Positions 1-7,865 of a stretch of DNA of 64,000 bases are shown here, one piece after another; position 1 is the stretch's first letter; every line of letters starts with the position of its first letter. The DNA comes from Methylocella tundrae (GTDB lineage Bacteria > Pseudomonadota > Alphaproteobacteria > Rhizobiales > Beijerinckiaceae). Location: assembly GCF_038024855.1 (NCBI RefSeq), contig NZ_CP139089.1, forward strand, positions 1,302,001 to 1,366,000. The letters run 5' to 3'. A program made the translations under genes and the position numbers. The notes under the pieces are model-generated. The model was given only the letters and a program-made list of their open reading frames with translations. It searched no databases and was not told the DNA's origin.

Positions 1-2
1 TT

Positions 3-1604
3 TATGTCGGGTTGGCTGCTGGAGATCAGGTTTCCAACGGCGGCAGCGTCTACGAGGTCGTCATCGCGGGCCTTCCGGCAACGAGCGGCGCCGGCCCAAC
101 AGGATTTTCGTCCGCAATCATGGACGGCACGATCGTCTGGAAATATGTCGGGCCGCAAACGGCGCCCGTGGCGACGAACGCCGCTGGTCATAACGCTTCG
201 CTGACAAATTTCTATGGCGCGACGCAAGGGCTGCCGGCCAACGCTCTGATTCCAGATAATTCTGGCGCCGTGCGGTTCGAGGGCGGCTGGCCTTTCGTAC
301 AGAATGCGACGGCGACGGTGGCAGGACCGAACGTCGCCCCGAATGCTAACGGCGCGGGTTGTGGGCGAAACCTGACGATCCTGGGCGATAGCGGGCTTGA
401 TATTCAGTGCAACTATCAATCTTTTACTGTTTTATCACAGGCAAATATAATTGAGTTTGCACTCGGCAATAGCTCAGCAATAAATATTATTGTAGATGAT
501 AGCTATGTCTCACCTGTCAGAAAATATATAATCTGGGATAATCCTGCTTATCTTCAGTTGGACTTCACCAACTCGGGCGGCAGGAAGTTCCGCAAAATCA
601 AAGTCGAGTTCTCCAGCGCCAATGGGTTGGCCGGCGTCGCCGTCGGACCAACAGACAGCCTTTTCTACCCGGCCGAGTCCGACAATTTCGGGATAGCGCT
701 CGTCGGGAGCAGCCTCTCCGTTGCGACGACGGCGTCGAGCCAGGCCATGGGCTGGGGAAACCGCTTCAGATATCTCGTCGGCCTTCCCGATTATGCGACC
801 TTCGCCATCGGAGCGACGGGCATCCTCAATCCCGCCGCTCCATCCTCCTCATACGGGACAAATTATGCGGGCCATTTTATCGGTGATTTGAAGCGCTACG
901 CTCATTTCAGGGGGGCGCCAAAGGTCATTTTGATAGAGGCCCCGATCAATGACACGAAAGTGGGCGACCCGTCCTTTACCCCTGCGGCGCTGCAGACGGC
1001 TGCGCTCGCGCTGCTCAAGGACATCAGATCGCAGTATCCGAACGCGCTGATTATCGGGGTCGGGTCGGCCTGGGGATCAGACAACCACCTCAAAGGAACA
1101 GTCAGCACGACCGATGCGGCTAATTCCGTGGTGACGCTCAGCGGGGGTGACAGATTTGGTCTGACCGGAATGACCACGATCGACATTGATAATGTCGTCT
1201 ACCCGGTCTCGAGCGTGTCCAATCCTACGCAACTGACCATCTCCGGGAACGCGGGCGCGCACGGCGGTCTTCCCTATTATGCGCCCTACCCGCTCGCCAT
1301 CGCCGTCGAATATGAGACGGCTTTCATGAACGCGGTGACGCTGTTGCAACGCGCCGGTGATCATCTGACCTATTTCATTCAAAACAATAGTCTGAAGCCT
1401 CCGCAATATCCCTTCATCATGGGAGCCGGAAGGCAGACGGTCGCGGACGGCACGTGCGCCACCGCCCATATGAGCGGCTCGAAAGCCGGCAACGCCATTT
1501 TCGACGTGAGCAGCGGCGGCCCCCATCTCACCGATTGCGGATATGACGAATGGGGGCGGCGAGTGGCCGAAGCCTATAGGGTGATCATAGAAAAATTGCC
1601 GTGA
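3..1604 (+). CDS. SGNH/GDSL-type hydrolase, 5' end outside window
   Basis: The reading frame is open from the window edge, so the true start lies upstream; the TTG at 12 is only the first possible start inside the window. The C-terminal half (from about residue 215 counted from that TTG) looks like an SGNH hydrolase. It has a nucleophile-like block LVGSSLS, a following GATG, a block with PINDT, and a late GPHLTDCGYDEWG that fits the Asp/His block. The middle part (about 120-215) reads as a beta-rich domain, as seen before SGNH domains of carbohydrate esterases. The first 50 residues resemble phage-tail or surface-protein repeats. The polymerase-like and acyltransferase genes that follow suggest de-acylation or trimming of a surface polysaccharide. 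Family assignment is from motifs; the substrate is unknown. Confidence 0.6.
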   Translation, partial: YVGLAAGDQVSNGGSVYEVVIAGLPATSGAGPTGFSSAIMDGTIVWKYVGPQTAPVATNAAGHNASLTNFYGATQGLPANALIPDNSGAVRFEGGWPFVQNATATVAGPNVAPNANGAGCGRNLTILGDSGLDIQCNYQSFTVLSQANIIEFALGNSSAINIIVDDSYVSPVRKYIIWDNPAYLQLDFTNSGGRKFRKIKVEFSSANGLAGVAVGPTDSLFYPAESDNFGIALVGSSLSVATTASSQAMGWGNRFRYLVGLPDYATFAIGATGILNPAAPSSSYGTNYAGHFIGDLKRYAHFRGAPKVILIEAPINDTKVGDPSFTPAALQTAALALLKDIRSQYPNALIIGVGSAWGSDNHLKGTVSTTDAANSVVTLSGGDRFGLTGMTTIDIDNVVYPVSSVSNPTQLTISGNAGAHGGLPYYAPYPLAIAVEYETAFMNAVTLLQRAGDHLTYFIQNNSLKPPQYPFIMGAGRQTVADGTCATAHMSGSKAGNAIFDVSSGGPHLTDCGYDEWGRRVAEAYRVIIEKLP

Positions 1605-1927
1605 CGGGGATCATTGCGCCGCCCTTTGCAGCGACGCCAATGCGTCTGTCGCCCAACGAAACCAAAACGGAGTTCGGCCCGCACCGTCGGGGCGCCTCCG
1701 TTAAGCCCAGCAGCGGTTCTGCTGCATCGCGAAAGCATTAAAGACATAGAACGGAATTTCGTGTTAAGAAGAGCCGGAAAGAGTTCTGTACGGCGGACGT
1801 GCATTCAATCGCGAACGATAGAAGCTATCCATGACCCTGGCGCCGGAGACGTCGTCCGCGCTAGGAAAAGTGGGCCACTCGGCGACTTACAGCCTGGCTC
1901 AGCGGGATCGAAAGAGAAGGCTCTCCT
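1605..1927. other. Intergenic stretch, no gene seen
   Basis: About 320 bases between the SGNH hydrolase and the polymerase-like gene. An open frame on the plus strand (1614-1958) is Arg/Pro-rich and runs into the next gene in another frame, so I do not accept it. The only clear signal is the GAGAAGG ribosome binding site at 1914-1920 for the next gene. No convincing terminator or promoter was found by eye. Confidence 0.5.
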
Positions 1928-3421
1928 TTGGCAAATTACATCGGTTCGATTGACCTAAAATCGACACGAGTTCCGATCGCCATTCCCTTGGGCGTGACGT
2001 GCGTTTTCGAATTTATCCAGTTATACTTAGGAGCCGATCCGCTCATTGTCTTTATGAGCGCCGCCGGGATCACGATTACATTTATTCCATTGTATATATA
2101 CGGTCGCGACCTTTATGCAATGTTTTCGATATTATTCAGCATTCGTTATATAGGCGCAGCTTTAGTTATAAAGACTCTGTACGGCCAGCCGCTACAAAGC
2201 AATCTCCTGGATCCCACCGCCTCCTACGCGTGGGCTCTGCTTCTTATGGCTATTACTACAACGGTCATATTGGCTGCACGCCACTTTGATCCGGGAAAGA
2301 CATTGTTTCCCTTTCCCAACGACCCAAAGAGCTTGCGCCGTTTGGCCCTTATCTGTTTTGTCATTGGCACCATAAGCTACGCCATTGTCGGAGCGACCGA
2401 TAGCAATGGCACTGCCAGCGCTGGAGTTTTATTTATCGTCGTGTCGTCGCTGGCGAGCCTGAGCAATTTGGGTTTGATCGCCGAAGCGGCTTACGCCATC
2501 GAAAAGTCCGGTCGGCGCACCCTATTTTCTCCACGGCTATTAGCCATGCTGGCCGCAACTCTTCTTATCGTTATCGCGCTGAATGCGCGCGGCGCATTTT
2601 TGAATGGCGTCATCGCCATAGTCGTCATAGCCTTCATTTATCGTGTAATACACTTTCGATATATTGTGATCGGTGCCTTGTTCCTAGCATTTTTTATGTA
2701 CTTCTTGTCACCAATGACACTATACCTTCGCATGCAAAGAATGCCAAAGCTGCAATTTATTCAGCTGGCTTTGGACACCGCGGTGAAAGCCACATTCGAT
2801 TCCAATTTTCGTAAGACAATTTACGATACAGCAAAATATACAGCTCTCGAAGATATAAAAGACGAGCCGCCTTATGACTACTATGGGGATCGGTCGAACG
2901 TTGGCAACAGACTCTCTTTTATCGGATTGCTCGACGCGGTCTATAGTGGCACCAAAACGCGAGCACTCATTGGAAGCACGGCAATCAAACGAAGTCTGTC
3001 TGACATCATGCCGGGCTTTCTAGGCTATGTTAAAGAGGACGCGAATTTGGGCGACTGGATGGGCTGGCAAGTCGGCATATTGCAGCCTCCCTACATTACT
3101 TACATTAATTTCGGCCTGCCAATGGAAGGGCTGGCGACCTGGGGATGGCCCGGTTTCATAGCCTATCCAATAATATTCATTCTTCCTGTGCTTCTTGCCT
3201 TTGCGCGTATTTCAAGCTTCCGCATGCCTCTCCCTCTAAGCATATATTTGTTCACAATTTTGCAAACGGGCATGATCGAATGGCTGTCGAACGGTTTCAT
3301 GGTTGCTCTAACAAGAGAAATTCCAGTTTTATTGGTCGCTCTAACCGGAATATACTTTGTCTTCTTTCGTCATTCCACCCGGCGCCATCCGCTTGCAATC
3401 GCCTCGTCTACCCCGAGTTGA
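1928..3421 (+). CDS. Polytopic membrane protein, Wzy/O-antigen-polymerase-like
   Basis: A 497-residue protein with roughly ten to twelve hydrophobic segments and a large soluble loop at about residues 275-385. That layout is typical of Wzy-type polysaccharide polymerases, O-antigen ligases and related EPS membrane proteins. No family signature is strong enough to separate these. The start is a TTG preceded by GAGAAGG (1914-1920) with 7-base spacing. The sequence is visibly more AT-rich than the flanking housekeeping genes, as is usual for surface polysaccharide loci. Between an SGNH hydrolase and an acyltransferase 3 gene, it most likely acts in the inner membrane on a lipid-linked or nascent exopolysaccharide. 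Confidence 0.55.
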   Translation: MANYIGSIDLKSTRVPIAIPLGVTCVFEFIQLYLGADPLIVFMSAAGITITFIPLYIYGRDLYAMFSILFSIRYIGAALVIKTLYGQPLQSNLLDPTASYAWALLLMAITTTVILAARHFDPGKTLFPFPNDPKSLRRLALICFVIGTISYAIVGATDSNGTASAGVLFIVVSSLASLSNLGLIAEAAYAIEKSGRRTLFSPRLLAMLAATLLIVIALNARGAFLNGVIAIVVIAFIYRVIHFRYIVIGALFLAFFMYFLSPMTLYLRMQRMPKLQFIQLALDTAVKATFDSNFRKTIYDTAKYTALEDIKDEPPYDYYGDRSNVGNRLSFIGLLDAVYSGTKTRALIGSTAIKRSLSDIMPGFLGYVKEDANLGDWMGWQVGILQPPYITYINFGLPMEGLATWGWPGFIAYPIIFILPVLLAFARISSFRMPLPLSIYLFTILQTGMIEWLSNGFMVALTREIPVLLVALTGIYFVFFRHSTRRHPLAIASSTPS

Positions 3422-3561
3422 GCCACGCGAGCGATCTAATCGCCATTACGACGGCAGAGCATTGCCGCAAACGCGAGGGCAAGATCGCGCAATAGCGGCC
3501 GCATGGGACAAAAGCATAGACGTTGTTGTCCGTCCGCAATCGTTTCTAGAAGGTGCCTTAC

Positions 3562-4731
3562 ATGGTCAGTGCCGTGGACGACGTTGATCAAAAAGATATC
3601 TCGAACACATCAGCGCCTTCAGAGAAACTTGCCAAGCCAAAGCTTCGTCTGCATCTGCTCGATTCGATCCGCGGGTGGGCTTCGTTACAGGTTCTTTTCT
3701 TCCACGTCGCCCATGAAATGTTCGCCCATAAAGTGCCCGAGCTTGGGTCGGATTGGCTGGGTTTTATTCTGAACGGCGGCTTTGCCGTCGCTGTATTCTT
3801 TGTTTTATCCGGAGAAGTTCTGGCGCACGGATACTTCGTTCGGAATGACATCAATATAGTGCGCAAGCTTGCGATCAAACGCTATGTACGTCTGACGATA
3901 CCGATTATCGCGTCCTGCTTTATCGTATTCTGCCTGATGAAGGCAAACCTGATATTTTCTCATCAAGCAGCGGGCCTGCTCAATCGCGAGGACTGGCTTG
4001 GACAATTCCTGCGCTTTGAACCCAACATTCGAACCTTCTTGTCCTATTCACTCTACGGAGTATATTTTGATTACTCTAAAGAACTATCATATAATTCGTT
4101 TTTATGGACTATGAGTTTCGAATTATTTGGATCAGGGTTTGTTTTTCTTACTCTTTTTGTAACCCGAACCGCGGCGCAAAGATGGGCAGTTTACGCCGTC
4201 ACGGGAGCTTTTATGCTTGTCTTCAGCCCGCTGCTTATGTGTTTTCTTTTTGGGATGATTTTTGGCGAAATGCGGGTGTCTGGCGTTTTCAAACGTTTTG
4301 CCGCGCATCCCGCGGCAAACTGGATCGCTCTCTTCATAGTGCTAGATGTCGGGCTCGGATTGACCATCTATCCGATGCTCCCGATACCGCAAGCGGGCGT
4401 CGCTCATCGGCTGAGTTTTGCGGCGGCGCTTTTTCTTTTTGCGATCTATAGCTCGAACTGGCTGGGAAGCGTGTTCGATAATCGTCTGTCCCATTTTTTG
4501 GGCGAGTTATCGTTTCCGATCTATCTCGTTCATTTCCCGATCATCGTGTCGCTACAGTCCTATCTTGTCCTGCGCATGTTTTCGGATGGCGTCGTCACTC
4601 GTCCAGGAGCATATCTCATCATCTTGACGACCATCAGCGCGAGTCTTCTCGCCGCATTCGCATTTCGCTATGTCGAGCGATTCGCAATCAAGGCCTCCAA
4701 TTCATTCTTCGCATTTATCGACGGGTTTTGA
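3562..4731 (+). CDS. Acyltransferase 3 family membrane protein (polysaccharide O-acyltransferase-like)
   Basis: A 389-residue integral membrane protein with the acyltransferase-3 pattern. It has an N-terminal LLDSIRGWASLQVLFFHVAHE, where the R and H after the first helix are the family's conserved residues, followed by about ten hydrophobic helices and a C-terminal ELSFPIYLVHFPI segment (approximately residues 310-325). I chose the ATG at 3562 because AGAAGG at 3548-3553 sits 8 bases upstream; a GTG at 3553 lies inside that binding site. Such proteins transfer acetyl or other acyl groups to extracytoplasmic sugars. With the two preceding genes it fits modification of a secreted polysaccharide. 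The exact substrate is not readable. Confidence 0.8.
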   Translation: MVSAVDDVDQKDISNTSAPSEKLAKPKLRLHLLDSIRGWASLQVLFFHVAHEMFAHKVPELGSDWLGFILNGGFAVAVFFVLSGEVLAHGYFVRNDINIVRKLAIKRYVRLTIPIIASCFIVFCLMKANLIFSHQAAGLLNREDWLGQFLRFEPNIRTFLSYSLYGVYFDYSKELSYNSFLWTMSFELFGSGFVFLTLFVTRTAAQRWAVYAVTGAFMLVFSPLLMCFLFGMIFGEMRVSGVFKRFAAHPAANWIALFIVLDVGLGLTIYPMLPIPQAGVAHRLSFAAALFLFAIYSSNWLGSVFDNRLSHFLGELSFPIYLVHFPIIVSLQSYLVLRMFSDGVVTRPGAYLIILTTISASLLAAFAFRYVERFAIKASNSFFAFIDGF

Positions 4732-4841
4732 CCTGCCGATCCGCCGCACAAGCCGCCAGGAATTGAGATTCGATGCAGGCGATTACGCCAAATCGCGGCC
4801 CGCGCCGCAGTCCCCACAGCGATAGATGAGAACCAATCCGC

Positions 4842-6038
4842 ATGATCCATGATTATGGCGTCATCGGCGGCGGCATTGTCGGCCTCGCCGCCGCGCGCGA
4901 AATCGCTAAGGCGCGTCCGGGCGCCGCGATGGTCCTGTTTGAAAAGGAGGCCGCCATCTCGCGGCATCAGACCGGACATAATAGCGGCGTCATTCACTCC
5001 GGCATCTATTATGCGCCGGGAAGCTTCAAGGCGCGCTTGTGCCGGGACGGCGCGCTGGCGACCAAGCTTTTCTGCGCCGAGCACGGCATTCCGTTCGAGA
5101 CTTGCGGCAAATTGCTCGTCGCCGCCAGCGCGGCCGAACTCACGCGCATGGAAGCCCTTTACGAGCGCGCGCGAGAGAACGCCATCGATGTCGAGCGTAT
5201 CGACGCGAAGGAGCTGACGCGGCGCGAGCCGAATATCGTCGGCCTCGCAGCCCTCTTCGTACCCGCCACCGCGATCGTCGATTACAAGCGGGTCAGCACC
5301 GCCCTGGCGGATGATTTCAAAGCCGCGGGCGGCAATGTGGAGCTGTCGTCCGAGGTCGTCGCCATCGAGGAAGAGGCCGACGCGGTTTCGGTTTCGACGC
5401 GATCACAGACTTTCAGGACGCGAAGGCTCATCGTTTGCGGCGGCCTGCAAGCCGATCGCATCGCGCAAATGGCGGGCGTCGCGATCAGTCACCAGATCGT
5501 GCCGTTCCGCGGCGAATATTATACCGTGAACCCAAGGCGCGCCGGACTGATCAATGCGCTCATCTATCCGATACCCGACCCCGAGCTGCCGTTTCTCGGC
5601 ATTCACCTGACGCGCACCATGGACCGCGGCGTCATCGTCGGCCCGAACGCCGTGCTTGGATTGGCGCGGGAGAAATATCAAAAATTCTCTTTCGAGGCGC
5701 GTGACGTTGCTTCCTTTGTCGCCTTTCCAGGATTCTGGCGCGCCATTCGTCCTCATTGGCGATCGGGACTGAGAGAATTCAGAAACGCGCTTTCGAAGCG
5801 GGCCTATCTCGAGGAATGCCGCAAATATTGTCCGAGCCTCACGATCGAGGATCTTGAGCCGGCCGTCGCCGGAATCAGGGCGCAGGCTGTGCTGCGCGAC
5901 GGCAGCTTTGCCCATGATTTCCTTTTCGCCGAAACAGCGAGGACATTGCATGTCTGCAATGCTCCCTCTCCAGCGGCGACGTCGGCGATTCCGATCGGCC
6001 GCGTCATCGCGTCGAAAATTTTAGAGCGCGACAAATGA
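4842..6038 (+). CDS. lhgO: L-2-hydroxyglutarate oxidase/dehydrogenase family (LhgO)
   Basis: A 398-residue FAD-dependent DAO-fold oxidoreductase. The dinucleotide-binding motif VIGGGIVGLAAA is at residues 7-18, followed by the family-typical RHQTGHNSGVIHSGIYY (about 42-58). A C-terminal ATSAIPIGRVIA-like segment closes the FAD site. Length and N-terminal pattern match LhgO, which oxidises L-2-hydroxyglutarate to 2-oxoglutarate and passes electrons to the membrane quinone pool. The protein is peripheral to the membrane and has no signal peptide. No clear ribosome binding site precedes the ATG. The gene is free-standing: the upstream gap of about 110 bases and the promoter-terminator unit downstream suggest its own transcript. 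Confidence 0.85.
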   Translation: MIHDYGVIGGGIVGLAAAREIAKARPGAAMVLFEKEAAISRHQTGHNSGVIHSGIYYAPGSFKARLCRDGALATKLFCAEHGIPFETCGKLLVAASAAELTRMEALYERARENAIDVERIDAKELTRREPNIVGLAALFVPATAIVDYKRVSTALADDFKAAGGNVELSSEVVAIEEEADAVSVSTRSQTFRTRRLIVCGGLQADRIAQMAGVAISHQIVPFRGEYYTVNPRRAGLINALIYPIPDPELPFLGIHLTRTMDRGVIVGPNAVLGLAREKYQKFSFEARDVASFVAFPGFWRAIRPHWRSGLREFRNALSKRAYLEECRKYCPSLTIEDLEPAVAGIRAQAVLRDGSFAHDFLFAETARTLHVCNAPSPAATSAIPIGRVIASKILERDK

Positions 6039-6091
6039 CGAATGACTTTCACCGCCCTCAACAGATATTTCCCGGGAGGCAAAACGCGCCA

Positions 6092-6120
6092 TTGGCGAAT
6101 CGCTTCTTCGCGGCTATATT
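6092..6120 (+). promoter_or_regulatory. Sigma-70-type promoter of the small mRNA
   Basis: TTGGCG (6092-6097) and TATATT (6115-6120) are separated by exactly 17 bases. The predicted transcription start is near 6127, giving a transcript of about 164 bases up to the terminator ending at 6290. Confidence 0.6.
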
Positions 6121-6156
6121 CCTTTCATCTTCAACGTAACGGAAGGAGGTGATCCA

Positions 6157-6222
6157 GTGTCTCATTGTCTCATGCTGCGGGCCCGGACCTGGACTCGCGC
6201 CTTTGAGGTTCTCGCCTCCTAA
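6157..6222 (+). CDS. rreB: rreB-like small ORF with extended Shine-Dalgarno sequence
   Basis: A 21-codon frame starting with GTG at 6157 and ending with TAA at 6220-6222. It is preceded by AAGGAGGTGATCCAG (6143-6157), complementary over 15 bases to the usual 3' end of proteobacterial 16S rRNA. This is far longer than a normal Shine-Dalgarno sequence and overlaps the start codon. A promoter (6092-6120) and terminator (6259-6290) frame a transcript of about 164 bases. From memory, the small mRNA rreB of Bradyrhizobium has the same design: about 165 nt, 17-nt SD, GTG start and a very short peptide. The peptide (basic, with two Trp/Arg-rich turns) has no recognisable domain. CCTCCT at 6215-6220, next to the stop codon, could pair with AGGAGG of the SD (6144-6149). 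Homology to rreB is inferred from architecture, not alignment. Confidence 0.65.
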   Translation: MSHCLMLRARTWTRAFEVLAS

Positions 6223-6258
6223 GGTGATCAGGCATCGCGCACCGCGGTGTGACAATGG

Positions 6259-6290
6259 AAGGGCTGTCCTATCGGGCGGCCCTTCTTTTT
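6259..6290 (+). terminator. Rho-independent terminator of the small mRNA
   Basis: Arms AAGGGCTGTCC (6259-6269) and GGGCGGCCCTT (6274-6284) pair with G-T wobbles and are followed by TTTTT at 6286-6290. The position gives a compact transcript from the promoter at 6092-6120. Confidence 0.8.
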
Positions 6291-6438
6291 GCATCCGATC
6301 AACCCCCTCCGCTGTGCGCCGAATAAAGACACGCCTGCATTCGAACGGGATCTGCTCAAATCCTCGCCTGAAGCGAAGGATAACTGGCGTGATCAATCCG
6401 ATGCGGAATCATCGTGGCGGAATCATCGCGCGTGCGGA

Positions 6439-7185
6439 TCAGGCGCGCGAGGCGACCGACACGCCGGCAAGCCAGACACGCCAATCCTTGGCGGTGCCGT
6501 TAAAGGCGTTGCGGTCCACATAGCCCTTGATGCCGGCGACATGTCCTTCCGCCGTATGCTGCCAGAAGCGCCATTTTCGCGCGCCATATTTCAGCGCCGG
6601 ATGGCATTTCACGCTTCGCACCCAGATCGGATAATCGTTGAACTCGCCCTGCATCACGTCGCGGTGAAAATCGACCGAGGTGTAGATGACCGGCCGCTTG
6701 CCGTAGGCGCGCTCCATCGCCGCGAGAATTGTCTTCATCTCGGCAATCGCCACTTCGCGCGGCAGCTTTCTCGGGCAGGTCTTTGATTGACCGTTCCACT
6801 CGACATCGAGAACGGGCGGCAAGGCGTCGGGATCGTTCGGCACATTGGCGGTGAACCAGGCCGCCTGCTCTTCCGCCGGCCGGCACCAATAGGCAAAGTG
6901 ATAGGCGCCGCGCGGGATGCCGGCGGCTTTCGCGGCGGCCCAGTTCCGGGCGAATTTCTCATCGACGTGATCGCCGCCTTCCGTCGCCTTGATCCAGGCG
7001 AACTGAACGCCCGAGGCGCGCACGCTGTCCCAATCAATGTCGCCTTGATATTTGGAGACGTCGATGCCGTAGACTTCGTAATCCGACGGACTCGGAAACG
7101 GATCATCGCCAAGGCCGCCGCCGGCGCAGCCAGCGACGAGAAGCGTGAGCGCGAGCGCAAAGAAGGAAAAGGAAAGCTGCCGCAT
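6439..7185 (-). CDS. GH25 family muramidase-like lipoprotein
   Basis: A 248-residue protein with an N-terminal lipoprotein signal: a hydrophobic stretch at residues 5-17 and lipobox LVAGC with Cys20. It is probably anchored to the outer or inner membrane facing the periplasm. The body is a glycoside hydrolase 25 (Chalaropsis-type lysozyme) domain. It opens with YGIDVSKYQGDIDW (about 38-51), holds the catalytic-type PPVLDVEW (about 131-138) and ends with WRFWQHTAEGHVAGIKGYVDRN. The family cleaves the beta-1,4 link between MurNAc and GlcNAc. Similar lipoproteins are common in Hyphomicrobiales and probably act in cell-wall remodelling. The gene stands alone on the minus strand. Confidence 0.88.
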   Translation of the reverse strand: MRQLSFSFFALALTLLVAGCAGGGLGDDPFPSPSDYEVYGIDVSKYQGDIDWDSVRASGVQFAWIKATEGGDHVDEKFARNWAAAKAAGIPRGAYHFAYWCRPAEEQAAWFTANVPNDPDALPPVLDVEWNGQSKTCPRKLPREVAIAEMKTILAAMERAYGKRPVIYTSVDFHRDVMQGEFNDYPIWVRSVKCHPALKYGARKWRFWQHTAEGHVAGIKGYVDRNAFNGTAKDWRVWLAGVSVASRA

Positions 7186-7865
7186 AATGCCTAAGCCAAA
7201 TTCAATGCAATCAATCTAGCTGAAGTTTAGTAAAGCCTCGTTAACAAGTCGAAAAAACGGCGGCGCGGAGTCAATTTCACAGTCAGGCGCCGACGAAGCC
7301 GCCCGCCCGCGGCGCCGGGCCGCCATCGAATGGCAATCGCCTTGCTGCTGGAGCGCCTCTTTTCATTATTCTCGACCCCCAACAAAAGGGGGAAGGAGCC
7401 CAGCCTCCTGGACGCGGCGGCGACGCGAGAGACAAAAGCCGTCCTTTACCTTGTTTCCAACTTTACGCTTGCTTGGCGCTGGCGCTCCCGCCTTTTTCGC
7501 GCCGCGGAACGGTCAAGGGTTATGGTTTTCTCCGGCGCGGCGAGCCGTGCGAGTTCTCCCCCGCGCCCTTGGCCGCGCAATATTTTGCGAGAAGCTTCAG
7601 ACCGCGGGCAAGCTCGATCCAGATGACAAAAACTCGGCCGTGAAATGGCTTGCGGTCTTTGAAATTTCATACAAATACGACATGCTCAACTGCACGATCC
7701 ATCCGCAGGCGCGCGCCGCTTGAGGTGAGCCGCGCCGGATTTATGTTCATTTGAATCGGCCGCGGAAAGTCCATAAGAGCGCGCTGTCCATCGGAGGCGA
7801 TGGCGCCCCTGTCCTCCGTCTGAATTCGCGCCGCCCGCCCTCTTCCTCGTCCGCGAAAGTCTTTT
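7186..7865. other. Intergenic stretch of 680 bases, no gene accepted
   Basis: Open frames exist on both strands (for example 7451-7723 plus and 7446-7670 minus), but they are Arg/Pro-rich, mutually antisense and lack ribosome binding sites or recognisable domains. The stretch separates two divergently transcribed units (GH25 minus, ABC permease plus), so it must hold both promoters. I could not pin them down. A small RNA is possible but not shown. Confidence 0.4.

Noticed and set aside
1614-1958. 114-codon frame between the SGNH hydrolase and the polymerase-like gene
   Set aside because: Arg-rich, no SD, runs into the next gene in another frame.
6149-6523. 124-codon frame overlapping the rreB-like unit
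   Set aside because: It crosses the terminator in another frame and has no domain or spacing to the SD comparable with the GTG at 6157.
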